NCBI GenBank assembly: GCA_026545765.1 | Contig: JAIFAC010000210.1 | Coordinates: 1-64,000 of the forward strand | Source of the DNA: Plantago major | Lineage: Eukaryota > Streptophyta > Magnoliopsida > Lamiales > Plantaginaceae | DNA: 64,000 bases | Direction of reading: 5' to 3' | Part shown: in pieces, positions 46,432 through 58,600 of the stretch | Layout of the letters: every line of letters begins with the position of its first letter | Position numbering within the stretch: position 1 is the stretch's first letter | Notes under the pieces: model-generated | What the model was told of the DNA's origin: nothing | What the model saw: only the letters and a program-made list of their open reading frames with translations | Databases searched by the model: none | Program-made: the position numbers and the translations under genes

Positions 46432-46510
46432 AAAAGGTTGTTTCTTCAAATTCAATTGATCACCTGTTGATTTTTCATTTCTCCATCTGTTAGATTTATA
46501 TAGGCACAAG
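46432..46510 (-). promoter_or_regulatory. TATA box of the DSBA-like gene
   Basis: A minus-strand TATATAAA at 46495-46502 lies about 65 bases upstream of the possible start at 46431. It supports transcription through the upstream exon. Confidence 0.6.
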
Positions 46511-47276
46511 AGATCAGTTAAACAGTTGACTTTTCTGAGCCTTCTGTAGGAGTTTGATTCTATGCATCTGTTTTATACGGCCGAATGATTTCTTTTTTGG
46601 TTTTCACATCCGTATCCGGCCATATTCACATTTTCTCATTCTAACTAGCTTTCTTTTCAATGAATGAACAAATTAAATCAATTTTTACAAAGGCATTGAT
46701 TGGTTTGGGGTAAAGTACAAAATTCAAAGGTTGACTGTCGAATTTACAATGATTGGTAATATGCAATTGCGATTTTCTCAACCCGTCCAAATCATTGGGC
46801 TGCAATTGAAAATGCAGGTTTTAACTGCAAAATAAAATGTTAGTTGGGCGTGATATTTCAATTTTTATAGGAAATTCTACAAAAATTACGATCTCGTTAG
46901 GATGATTTCTACTACCAGTCCCGCAAAAAAAAGAAAAAAAAAACCTGCATTACAAATGCAATTTGATTTAAACGGGTTGAATTATGCACAATTTAAGTGT
47001 TGACCACAATTGCAATTGGAGACTTACTAATAACTCCCAAGACAAAACAAAAAAAATAATTTTACAATTTTAAACATATTTTTATATAATATCAAACACT
47101 ACAACTTTATTTAAAATTAACTTTTAATAAAGACAAACAAAATATTACAAGCAAAATCATTTGCAAACACACACTTATGAAGAGCATTTAGCAGTACAGG
47201 TTAGGATTAAGGGTAAATTGCAACCTACCAAACTGCACAAACATTAACACTATGAGTCAAAATGCTTTTTGTCTAG
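46511..47276. other. Intergenic between divergent genes
   Basis: AT-rich, with an A-rich run at 46,925-46,943. No open frame of interest. Upstream sequence for both the DSBA-like gene and the RCC1 gene. Confidence 0.45.
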
Positions 47277-47278
47277 TA

Positions 47279-47429
47279 CTCCCTCCGTTTTAAAGAAATC
47301 TTTCAATTTTGATTTTCATTATATGATTTTATTAAATTATTTACTATTATAGTTTAAGAATAATTTACTAAGAAACAAAGACAATGACCTAAAATAGTAA
47401 AATAGAAAGATTTATTATAACGGAGGAAT
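47279..47429. mobile_element. Stowaway-like MITE
   Basis: About 150 bp flanked by TA. The left terminus ctccctccgttttaaagaaa pairs with the right terminus (tttattataacggagg). CTCCCTCCG ends are the Stowaway hallmark. It lies upstream of the RCC1-repeat gene. Confidence 0.85.
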
Positions 47430-47824
47430 TATTATTTTATCTGAAAATAATGCATAGATTAGTTTATCCAAAGCAAAATTAAACGGAAAATTATTCCGAC
47501 CAGACTAAATTACCATATTTTCCAAAGTTTCACTTCCATTTAAAGTAAGCAATGAAGATTCCGTTACCGTATTGGGCAATTCGGGCAGGAATCTTTCTGT
47601 AACTCTAGATCCTTCTTCTCCGCCAAGCTCTTCGGAAACCATACGCCATAATCCATCTTCCATAATCAACCTCATTTCCTTCCATAACTAAATTAAGGTA
47701 ACAAACAACGTTACAGTACACAATTTCGTTTCTCCTCTTACTGATTTGGTACCCTTTTCCTGCTTCCTTGAAAATTGTAGTAGTAACCTTTTGAAAATCG
47801 ATTGACTCATGAGCAGAATCAGGA

Positions 47825-50800
47825 ATGGAAATCGACGACATCTTCGGTGAATCGAAGCCGGCGAATGTGCCGACGAAGAGTGCAATTTACGTCTGGGGTT
47901 ATAATCAGTCCGGTCAGACTGGGCGGCGGTGTAAGGATGGGAGTTTGAGGATTCCGCGGCAGCTTCCGACGGACCTTTTTGGCTGTCCTGGGAACTCGCG
48001 GTGGCTCGATATTGCTTGCGGCCGTGAGCACACGGCTGCTGTTGCTTCCGATGGGTTGCTTTTCACCTGGGGTAATGGGTTAGCTGCTGTATTTTAATTG
48101 TTGTTGTGGTGTTTTGGGAATGGTTACTTAAAGTTGCATTTCTCTGTTCTGCTGGAATTTTAAGTTGTTGCTTCTTTTCACATGGTTGATTGCTTTTTAT
48201 ATGGGGTAATATATTGCTTGCGGCCATGAGCACACGGCTGATGTACTTTCGATGGCTTGATTTTCACCTGGGGTAATGTATTAGCTGCTGCATTTCAATT
48301 GTTTTTATGGTGTTTTGTTTGCTGGAGTGAGATTGAAGATGTTGGAATCTCAATGTAGTTCGATTTAGCTGAATTGGATTGGTAATTTAGTTAGGTATAG
48401 CCGTATAGGTTAATTGTGTGATTCTGGGAATGAGTAAAGTTGCATTTTTCTATTCAGCTGGAATTCTTAGTTGTTACTTATTTTCGCACAGGGGAATGGC
48501 ACCTTTTTCACTTCTTCTCTCTCAATATGAGTTATGTATTGTTAATGCCTTTTGAAATAGTTATTGGTTTTGATCAACTTAGCACATTACTGGAGATAAG
48601 ATGTTTAGGTTACTGTTAAAAATATACAAGAGTGTTCTCTATGAAAATTGGTAGCTCCTAGTTGATTTGAATTGCATGTTAGATTTGTAAAGGAAATACT
48701 ATGCGTCGTGTAAATTATTGTTGTAACTGTAGTGTCCTCCACCGTAAGAATGGGTTATCGATAAACGTTTGTCTCTTCTTCTGATCAAGAGGAAAAGTTT
48801 GTACTTAAATTTACGAACATGGTACTTAATGAAATTTGGAGGTTGAGGAGTGGGATTGAGAGGACAAGGGAGGAAGTGCTGAGGCTGTTTATGTCTGAGA
48901 AGAGATAAATATCGAAGATGTATTTTATGGAAACTCTGAATGCTTGGTGGTCAATCATGAGGGATTTTACATGCCAATACTAATTATAACAGACAGGGTC
49001 TTCCTTAATTTTTACTGTGAGTTTATTATGATCACATCAGTATGGAATTTAGTAAGGATTTCCTTTCTCTCAATAGGGGCAAATGAATATGGGCAGCTGG
49101 GTGATGGGACAGAAAAGGGTAGAAAGTATCCAAGGAAAGTGAAGCAACTGCAGTCTGAATTTGTGGTATCTGTATCATGTGGGGCACATTGTACCGCTGC
49201 TATTGCAGAGCCGCGTGAAAATGATGGATCCATGCCAGCTAGGAGACTGTGGGTTTGGGGGCAGAATCAGGTATGTTTTGATGCTAGATCTGGTACTTTG
49301 ACACTATTTGAGCAGACCTGTAGATATTAGAATTATATTAAGAAGTAAGTTTTGGAGTCTGTACATGTTAAACACCCACATGGCATGCCCATATTATCTA
49401 CTAGATTGAATATAGATATATTATTCTTGCAACATTGCAAAGGAACTTAGCATCTACTAGCACCTTTCCAATATAGAATTTAGAAAGAAGTTAATTTTGC
49501 TCTATGATTAGTTTGCATTCTTTGTTCTGGTTATTTATTTATTTTCTTCTCCTTCACAGGGTTCTAATTATCCACGCTTATACTGGGGAGCCTTCACTCC
49601 AGATACGGTACAATCACTATAAATAGAAACGTCATTGCATTAAGCTTTTACTTGAGGTAGATTTGTATTGATTTCAATGATTAGCTTATAATGGGATCAA
49701 TTTTTGTATGCTTTTTGTGCTGTATCAATCTAATAGAATAGTCTCTTCATGCGTTCCTTTTTTATAATGTATAGTTTCCTTTAATGTTCCATGCTGCTGC
49801 ATGTTTTCATCTTTCTCTATATTCTTTTTCCAACTTGATATGCTGAGATTGCCATCATTATGTACTGAAGTTTTATTTAATTGATGTTTCACAATGTCCA
49901 GGTGGTTGTCCAAGTTTCTTGTGGTGCTGCTCACGTGGTTGCTCTGTCAGAAGATGGTTTAGTACAAGCTTGGGGTAAAGTTCAGCCTGTAATCTATATG
50001 TCGCAATATCAAAATATATTCTTTTTTTGTATTGTGTATTATGCATCCTAAAGTGTTGTAGGTTAACATTTTGAGTGTATTTGCTGATCTAACTTCGGAT
50101 GTTTGTTAGTCATTAGTATGCATCTTGGACTCGCTGAAACTATAGGGCTGGATCTCTTTCAAACTTAGTTGTTGAGTGTATTATTGATCAGAAATTTGTC
50201 ACTGGTATGGTAAATCAGGCTATAATGAGTGTGGTCAGCTTGGGAGAGGTGTTACATGCGAAGGACTGCAGGGGGCTCGAGTAATTAAGGGATATGCTAG
50301 GTTCCTCGATGAAACCCCCGAGCTTGTCAAGATTACCCAGGTTTCATGTGGAGAGTATCACACAGCAGCTATATCAGATAATGGCGAGGTGTAAGTGTTC
50401 TCAAGGACCTTAATGATGGAGATACATTCTTTAGTTTGAGCATGCGAAGTAGTTGTTCGCATGGTACAGGTTATAGATATATTACATGCTGATTTTGTTG
50501 GAAGATGATGTGGAGGTTATGTCCAATAGGAAAATCTAGGACATGACTACATCATATGCTGATTTTATGGGAAGTGGAAAGAGTTAAATTGCCTCATTTT
50601 GATTTTACCTCATGCTCTTGCTCTGTTTGCATGCTTCTCTTTTACCATTTGATTAAAGTCTCGTAATTGCATTTTCTCAATTACCTAGTGTATGTACTTC
50701 CACTTTTCTATACAATCTATTGGTTCTTACATAAGTGTACATATATGTCATTGCTGATTATTTATGCCTCAAAGTGAGTGTGAGTCATACACAGTAGAGA

Positions 50801-52247
50801 TAGTAATCAACCACACTACATGTCCTGTTTATACTTTTGTAGTTGTATTGGAGTTTGGTTGATACTTGGATGATAGGTTCTTTGATAATAACCATGAACT
50901 ATACCAGAAAATTCTGCTGAAGGCTTTCAGGATATCAAACCTGCCATTGAAACATTGACTTGCATGTTGATGATGGGTGAATCTGATAAACAAATCTGAG
51001 TGATTCTACTAGTCTCAGGGATGGGGTTTCATCTAGTTTAAAGTGGAGACATCTAATTTTTACTGTACTTTTGGTGATTACTGCGCTATGGATTCTTGTG
51101 ACTTTTGGATAATGCTTGTACATAACAGGTACACTTGGGGACTTGGGAGCATGGGCCAACTCGGGCATTGTTCACTTCAATCTGGTGATAAAGAATTGTT
51201 GCCTAGGCGTGTAGTTGCCCTAAATGGGATAATTATAAAAGATATTTCATGTATGGGTGCACACCTGTGCTTTAACTGATAAAGGAGCTTTATACGCTTG
51301 GGGTGGAGGCCAGGCGGGCAATTGGGCCTCGGGCCTCAGAATGGATTCTTTTCTTGTACAGCTAATGGATCTGACATGCTGTCTGCAACATACCTGCCTT
51401 AGTGATACCAACTGATGTGAAACTCATTAGCTGTGGGCATTCTCACACACTTATTTATACTAAAGATGGGAGAATTCATGGGTGGGGTTACAATAGCTAC
51501 GGTCAAGCTGCTAATGAGAAATCTACATATGCTTGGTATCCTTCGCCAGTCGACTGGTATGATGTAGAAACTTTTCCCCTGTTTATTTTCTCCATTCTTA
51601 ATCTCGTCAAGGCTAATTACCTAGAGTGGATGTCGATTTCTCCTACCACCCTATGGTTTAATGGAATGTTCCGAAGAATTTACGAGTCTGAGAAGATATC
51701 AAAGCCTGCTATGTCTTCTTTTAGATACATGAAATGATACAGAAACTTTTGTGTAGGTGCGTTGGTGAAGTTCGGAAGTTAGCTGCAGGTGGCGGCCACT
51801 CTGCAGTACTGACTGATGCATTTTCATTAAAGGAATTGTGTGAGTTTACGCTGGCAAACAATGTTAACTTATCAAATGCATCAGAGATTGAAGATGTTGC
51901 ACTACGAACCGGATCAGATGCTTTAGCTCGCCTTTGTGGAAGATTAAGGTAATAATACTGCCTTTCTGGGAACCTGCAGTGATGAAACTGCACTTCGCCT
52001 TTGTTTGCTATGTGACTTTGTCCGAATGGTTGTTTACCTTTTCTCCTTGTCATAGAGTCTTCATGTAATATTTTACATTAATGTGAACCATAGTTTTTGG
52101 TTAATGTTCTCCCATGAAATTGCTTCGGTTGCACAAACTACGTCTCTCTTTCCAAACTTATGTTGTAAACCTGTTGTTGGCTTATGCAGGGAGCACTCTA
52201 TCAAAGGTGGAAACGGCGACTATGACACAGTTGGATTTTCCATCTAA
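47825..52247 (+). CDS. RCC1-repeat (UVR8-like) protein; exon 6 frame disrupted
   Basis: Eight exons: 47825-48071, 49077-49270, 49560-49607, 49902-49974, 50219-50390, 51129-51556, 51757-51948, 52190-52247, all GT-AG. The expected product is about 471 residues, resembling the Arabidopsis At3g26100 type. It starts MEIDDIFGESKPANVPTKSA and has repeated RCC1 blade motifs (YVWGYNQSGQTG, DIACGREHTAA, LWVWGQNQ, YTWGLGSMGQLGH, SCGHSHTLIY, GWGYNSYGQA). The C-terminal tail has SLKELCEFTLANN and RTGSDALARLCGRLR. RCC1 propellers bind chromatin, small GTPases or partners; the exact role is unknown. Exon 6 loses about four bases at three places (near 51262, 51321 and 51388), giving an early stop if real. 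Confidence 0.88.
48206..48500 (+). repeat. Partial copy of exon 1 end and donor inside RCC1 intron 1
   Basis: 48206-48300 repeats 48010-48110 (attgcttgcggcc, gagcacacggctg, ttcacctggggtaatg), including the GT donor. 48434-48490 repeats 48130-48185 (aagttgcatttttctattc). The duplicate is diverged and carries a non-synonymous drift, so it is probably not used as an exon. Confidence 0.8.
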
Positions 52248-52685
52248 GTGTACCTATAGCTGAGGGTCACCTATTCTTTTAGGGATGATTAGCAGGATAA
52301 TTGTGCCACAGGAAGACTGAAATGAACAGTGATTGTTCTTGTATTGTACAGAAATAAGTTGTTGTATCTCCATTTGTGAAGTTATGTATGTAATGTAGAT
52401 ACTGATTGGGAAACAATGTACCTTATTATCCTATGTTAGATAGAGAACCTTGCAACTTCAAACAGAATCATTCTGAAACTACTATACAATGTCTTCATTT
52501 CCATTTCACTCGGGTATCTGGGTGTCAATTATGGTAGTGATATGATAAGAGAAACTAAGACAATACATAAACTGTGACAATAACTTGATAATTTGTATGT
52601 CTGTGGACTCAGATTCACTGCATAATTCAAGATTATGAGCTGGTCCTGGTTTTGCCAGTGCTAGCTAATCCCAGTGCTAGTTGGT

Positions 52686-53181
52686 TCAAGCCTGCGGCAC
52701 GTTGGAACACTCTGGACAAGAAAAATGCCCTCTAGCATGACAATCAGCGCACGAAGAAGGTCTCGATTTCGACTTAACATCAATGATCGGGGCCAAAGTG
52801 AAAGGACCTCCTTGTTTGATCAATCCAGAGCCTCTGCACTTGGAGCATGCTATCAGCTTCAAATCACCACATCTTTTGCACATTCCCAGTGAGCTGCTTG
52901 GTTGTCATTGCAATTTGCAACAGTAAAATCAGTGCCGTTTCTTACGTAATAGGCAAAAGCATATGAAATGGAACAAGATTATGCTTGAGTTGTTAACAAA
53001 ACGAGAAACATTTATCTAAAGCCGAACGACACACGAGGTTTCAGTGAGTGAATTCGTTTTGTTACCTGCGTTGAGACGAGGAAATGAAAGAGTCGATTTT
53101 GGTGGCCGAAACGGTGGCGGAGAGGAGCAGAGCTCCGACACCATAGCCTGCTATCTCACTTGCTGTTATGTGTTCGAACAT
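52686..53181 (-). CDS. Small DnaJ-type zinc-finger-like protein, four CxxC
   Basis: Exon 1 is 53181-53066 and exon 2 is 52893-52686, with a 172-bp GT-AG intron; 107 residues. Four CxxC pairs (CKRC 44-47, CSKC 55-58, CADC 87-90, CPEC 98-101) have the spacing of the DnaJ/BSD2 cysteine-rich zinc fold, with a GSG after the second pair. The N-terminal 42 residues are Ala/Ser-rich with a hydrophobic stretch (GVGALLLSATVSA) that may be a membrane or transit segment. No J domain is present. The specific role is not recognised. It is convergent with the RCC1 gene, stops 440 bases apart. Confidence 0.85.
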
Positions 53182-53290
53182 TGATCTTTATTTTCTGATC
53201 TCCTGTCTAAGATAGTTCGAGGCATTTATAGATAACCTTATCCACTCATACGGTTCCTTGATATATATCAATGAGAGGGTACCATCAACA
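53182..53290 (-). promoter_or_regulatory. TATA box of the small zinc protein gene
   Basis: A minus-strand TATAAATG at about 53224-53231 (tttatag in plus sense), 45 bases upstream of the ATG at 53181. The tRNA-Ile gene begins about 60 bases further on the opposite strand. Confidence 0.55.
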
Positions 53291-53293
53291 AGT

Positions 53294-53367
53294 GGCCCAT
53301 TAGCTCAGTTGGTTAGAGCGTCGTGCTAATAACGCGAAGGTCACAGGTTCGAGACCTGTATGGGCCA
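53294..53367 (+). tRNA. trnI-AAT: tRNA-Ile (anticodon AAT)
   Basis: 74 nucleotides. The acceptor stem GGCCCAT pairs with ATGGGCC, followed by discriminator A. The D arm has the A box TTAGCTCAGTTGG. The anticodon loop is CTAATAA with anticodon AAT at 53328-53330. The B box is GGTTCGAGACC. No intron; the encoded tRNA lacks CCA. A CAA motif lies 6-8 bases upstream and a TATA-like tgatatatatca lies about 30 bases upstream. Both are normal for plant tRNA genes. Confidence 0.97.
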
Positions 53368-53373
53368 ACGTAA

Positions 53374-53379
53374 TTTTTT
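53374..53379 (+). terminator. Pol III terminator of tRNA-Ile
   Basis: A run of six T starting seven bases after the tRNA end, a standard RNA polymerase III stop. Confidence 0.85.
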
Positions 53380-54021
53380 GGTTTAGATCAAGGGCTGTGT
53401 TGGGCTTTTTCTGATTTTCATTTGAGACTTGTATGGGCCGGTTAGTTTTGGGCAGAACTTTGCTATTCTGAAATGGACTTTTATGGGCCAAGAGTTTGTC
53501 TGCTTATTTTGTCATATCTGAATTTGCTATTTTGAGTTTTTTTTTTAAGTGCTATTTTGAGGTTCATATTGAACACTATAATGACTGATTAATTAGCACT
53601 AGTATTTGTAAGAAATAGTATTCATTAACATGAGTTTTGAATTATTGAATAACATATATAAGGCAAAAGAAACCGGACCTATTAATGGATGAATAACTGT
53701 AGAAATAACACTACAAACTATAGTTCTAAATCTTACCGAAATACCGAAATGTCTCTATTTTTAGTTTCAACGAAATGAACTTAGAATCCGAAACCATTTA
53801 AAACAATTTGGACTTCATAAATTTTGTTTGTTTTTAAAATATACGAAAGCTTCAGGAATACATAAATGTCTGAAAAACACCAGCCTCCTCTATGTTTTAA
53901 GAGCCGAAAACATATTCTAAAAACTAGATTTTAATCCACATTAATTGCAAATAATTGCACAAATAACTATTTATTGACTTTAATAAACAATATGGCATTG
54001 GGCTAAGCTAATGCACGTGTT
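53380..54021. other. Intergenic, nothing recognised
   Basis: AT-rich spacer between the tRNA-Ile gene and its broken copy. No gene. Confidence 0.4.
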
Positions 54022-54087
54022 GGCCCATTAGCTCAGTTGGTTAGAGCGCCATTAACGCTGGGCGTCAGGTTCGACCTGCATGGGCCA
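54022..54087 (+). pseudogene. tRNA-Ile pseudogene
   Basis: 66 nucleotides, beginning GGCCCATTAGCTCAGTTGG as in the intact gene and ending GCATGGGCCA. About 8 bases are lost overall. The anticodon loop is deleted or rearranged (no CTAATAA), and the B box has lost GA (GGTTCGACC instead of GGTTCGAGACC). It cannot fold as a tRNA-Ile or bind TFIIIC normally. Confidence 0.9.
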
Positions 54088-54380
54088 TTTTATGATTATT
54101 TTGTGTAAATAAAGACACAAAGAACAATTTTATCATCTACTATATTAAATTTAAAAAAACCATTTCATGGGCACCAAAATATTGATTTCTAATTTTACCC
54201 ACAAAAACTTTCAAAATACCTGCATGGCCATTTTGTGTTAATTAATCTATCCGTGATGTGATTGTATGAGACTCAAAGGAACAATGTTTATCATCTATAC
54301 CTATATATATTAAAAAAAAACCATTTCATGACACCAAAACATTGATTTCCAATTTTACCCACCAAAAACTTTTAAGACTA
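54077..54380. repeat. Tandem duplication of about 150 bp including the tRNA 3' tail
   Basis: cctgcatgggccatttta at 54075 is matched by acctgcatggccattttgtg at about 54219. A shared block follows, aaaccatttcatg...accaaaa with tattgatttc (54157 and 54318). The two halves are diverged. The repeat starts inside the broken tRNA. Confidence 0.75.
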
Positions 54381-55635
54381 ACTAATCCACTAAATTAATT
54401 GAATCGAGAGAAGATAAATGAAATTTTACTTTTTCTTTATTACCTATGCATGTATGAAGATATACATGAGAGACTTAAACTAATCCTCATCCAATGTATG
54501 AAGGATTGTATTATTAGTAATTATTAGGACTATAAGTGTATAGACAAATTAAGGGAATGTGATCATTATGAGTCGGGATTGAGTTGTAATAATTTAAAAG
54601 TCACCAATCTCAATAACTAGATCTCTGATTCTGTTCCTCCAAATGTTGGATGTAAGCTTTGCAATTCAATATCTTAGATAACTAGGGTCAACGAAGAGGA
54701 AGTCATGCAAGAGCACTTAAAAACTAAACATGAATCCAACATGGTGAGTTTAGCACGATTATAACAATACACTAATAACACTCATGTTTGTCATTTGTTG
54801 AGTGTTTGTCATTTGTTTTATATAGATAGATGGACCACTAGGATACTTGCTAAATTAAATAAAATAATAATTGAGAAATTACAAAATAAATAAATGTAAG
54901 GCTCTGTTTTCTTCAACTGAAAACTCATTCGGGCCTTCAGCTTCAGCTATTATATTTTATACTACAATTCGCTGGCTTCAAGAATTTCAAATAAGAGAAT
55001 ATACCTAATTCTTCAATCCCACCTAGCTAGACTTTTACGTTCATACGAAAACTCATTAATTTCAACATTGAGCTCAATTTTATTTATTTTCTTTTGCGCT
55101 TCATTTTATTGGAAATGTGAATAGAAAAATAGAGAAAATATTATTTTCCACCATTTGGTAGTTCTTAGAAAATCCTGGAAAATTCATCAAAATCTATACA
55201 AAATACATCTATCTCCACAAAATAAGGAAAGTAGTTTTTCCCTCACATTTTTCAGGAAAATCTTAGTTTACCCTATATTTTTTTCTTTTCCCCTATTTTC
55301 CCTCAAACCAAACGTGTTCTTTAAACTACGTAAAAATTTAGTTCATAAAGAGAATATAATATTATTATTTTTGTTAATTAATAGTATTATTAATTGAAAA
55401 TATACACCATAATTAAGCTCTAAGATTTAGTAGTAATTCCCTATTTTTTGACTGTACCTCAAATTCAACACTAGCTTCGCTTCTTGTGTCACAGAGTCGT
55501 GCGTCTTCCCCACCCAGTAACAAAACGGTTAGGGTTTTCTTTTGTTTTTTCTCCATAATAAAACCCACTCTCCTCTCACCACACTTCATAAACCTCTCTC
55601 CTCCCAATTTCTCACCGGACCTCCGCCGCAAAACC
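54381..55635. other. Intergenic; TRM1 promoter and 5' UTR at the right end
   Basis: AT-rich with no gene until the TRM1 5' UTR (pyrimidine-rich, about 55,480-55,635). A TATA-like ataataaaac lies at about 55,556. Confidence 0.4.
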
Positions 55636-58600
55636 ATGGGCGCCTCCGATGAAAACACAGGGGAACAAGACAAGCAGAAGCAGCAGCAGAAGTTTGATAT
55701 TGATGATTTCGTCGTCATCAAAGAAGGCGAGGCTGAGATCCTTATGCACGCCAAGAATGAAGTCTTCTACAACAAAGCTCAGGTCCTTGTTTAATTTTAC
55801 CAGCTTTATCCTCATTTGCTTGGTGTTTAATTGCTTGTTGCCGTATGTTGTAATTGAATTCGTTTAGTTTGCTGTTGAGTGGTTTTTTATGTTTTTTTGC
55901 ATTTAATTCGGTAATTGGGTGATTAATTTGAGTTAATGAGGTTTTTTATTGAGCTTGCATTGGTGTGGCATTTGCTTGTTTGTTTTTTGATTGTTTGATT
56001 TATGTTTATTGTGGTGTAAATAGTGAGCTGATGAGTGGATCTTATGCTTATAATGTGTAATCGAATGGTTAGTCGAGTTAATGAGCTCGTTTATATGTGT
56101 TTCTGTATTGGTGTAGCATTTTTTTTTTTTTTTTTGGTATTCTAATTGTTTGCTTTATGTTTATTGTGGTGTAAGTAGTGAGTTTGTTAAGTGAGTTGAT
56201 GAGTAGATCTCATGCTTATTATGTGTAATCGAACAATTAGTCGAGTTTATGAGCTTTTCTTTATGTGTTACTGTATTGGTGTGGCATTTGTTTGTTTGTA
56301 TTTTGACTGTATGCTTTATGTTTATTGTGGTATGAGTAGTGAGTTTGTTAATCTCATGCTTGTTATGTGTAATCGAATAATTAGTTGAGTTAATGAGCAT
56401 TTTTATATGTGATGCTTTATTTGGTTTGGGTTGAGCTTTTGGATGAATTGTGTTGATACTAGGCTATTATAAGAGTTGAATTTGTTCAGTGAGTTGATAA
56501 GTGTGTATTTCTGTTGATTATATGTAAATCAGTGATTAATTGAGTTGATGAGCTTGTTTATAGTGTTTGCATTACTGTTCTTGGTCCGGGATTGAGTTCT
56601 GGATGAATGTGTGGGTGCTAGGATAAGATAAGTATCAGTTTTGTCGAGGGAGTTGGTGTTATATGTAATTAATTGATGAGCTTGTTTATAATGATTGCAT
56701 TACTGTTATTGGTGTGGTATTGAGCTTTGGGATGAATGTATGAATTCTAGGTTAATAACCGAGACATGTCGATTGCGGTTTTGAGGACGTTTATATCAAA
56801 ACGTAAAGAAGAGCACGAAGCTATGGGGTCTAGGAAGAAGAAAGCTGGGCCTAAAGCTGCTGTTGAGGAGGAAAATGGGGCCGATGATGCTGTTATGAGC
56901 AATGGGAAGTCAAATGGTGAGTGTAATGTCTCTGAAGAGAAATCTAGGGATGAACATGAATCCTGCAGTGTATCAGAGGAGACAGTTGCTGCTGGTAATC
57001 ATGAAGGAAAAGGGAAAGCTGAACTGAAGCCTCCACGAGTTCTGGAGGTCGCTAATTATCTTATTATGCTTCTTATTTTTTTGACAGTGCTTTTCAGAGC
57101 TAACTGTGTCGTCACAATTAATGTCTTCACGTGCTTTAACAAGGTCATACTGTGTGGTGTTGTTTTGACAGGCTCTTTCAGCTTCTGGACTCCGAGCTTT
57201 AAGATACGCACGTGAGATAGATGGAATTGGCCAAGTTGTGGCCTGTGACAATGATAAAGGTAACTAATTTCTTTCACTTTTTTTTTTGCTTTTCCCCCAC
57301 CATCAAAAAGAAAATGTAACCAACACTGGAAGAATTAAACACCCCTCCAGATTCTGAAGATATTGTTTATTTCAATTGAATATTTATCTTGTACCTGCTG
57401 CAGCATCTGTTGAGGCTTGCAGGAGAAACATTAAATATAATGGTTCTGTGGCATGTTCGAAGGTGGAGTCATACCTTGCTGACGCTAGAGTTTACATGAT
57501 TACCAACCCTAAGGAATTTGATGTGGTATGCTTGCTGTAAACCATCGTGACACCGTACAGTCTTATTGTCTAATCTTTGCAGCCCATTAATCTTTAGCCT
57601 TGAGAAATGTAAAGGTCAGGCATAGAAATGGTCTAGGGAAAGAAAAAAGTAAATGCTTTTGGTTGCCAATAAATCTTGGTACTTATGTTTTTTTTTTTAA
57701 CCACAATTTGTTGAAACCATAGTAAGATGCAAGAGTGGAAATCCTTTAAACTGAATACAGTAAGAGTAGTGCAGGAATGTGGAGAAGTATAAGGGATTAA
57801 TAACAACCACCATCCTCATCAACTATGTTTTGATTATATGCATATGCATACTGAAGTCAAGATTCCATCTTTTATCTGACGGAACATTACACATTTTGTC
57901 ACCTATGCTTGTTTACTTTGCCCGCCATATAGAATACCAATCTTGTGTAAATGCTTACATCTAGTTCTTGCTGTATTGTGACGTGGTTCTTTATTCGTAC
58001 ATACTACGTGTAGGTTGATCTTGATCCTTATGGGTCACCATCTGTGTTCCTGGACTCTGCTGTTCAGTCAGTTGTTGACGGGGGGATTTTGATGTGCACA
58101 GCAACCGATATGGCAGTGCTCTGTGGGGGCAATGGTGAGGTGTGCTATTCGAAGTAAGGCTTTTATTTAACAAGGCAACATGTTTTATCTATAATTAACA
58201 AAAGAGCTATTTGATTCACCCTTCCTCGTGTTGAACCAGATATGGCTCTTATCCATTGAGAGGAAAGTATTGTCATGAGATGGCGCTATAATCCTTCTTG
58301 CATGTATTGAGGTATGTTATTTTATAAAGTAATTATTTCTATCAAGTAAATTAAAACTTAAGTTTAGCCACATTAACTAGTGCAGCAGTTCGACAGAATA
58401 TATACTGATATAATCATTTGCTTTTTCAACTGCACTTTTTACCATTTTCCCTTACGATTTATAATGACACTGAAAAAAAGATATTGAATATGTAATTGCA
58501 CTTCTGCTGATTCTAAATATGTGTACTTTTAAATGCAGAGCCATGCAAACCGATACAAGCGGTACATTGTTCCTGTGTTATCTGTTCAGATGGATTTCTA

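Noticed and set aside
54022-54087. Second functional tRNA-Ile gene
   Set aside because: Anticodon loop and B box are damaged; annotated as a pseudogene instead.
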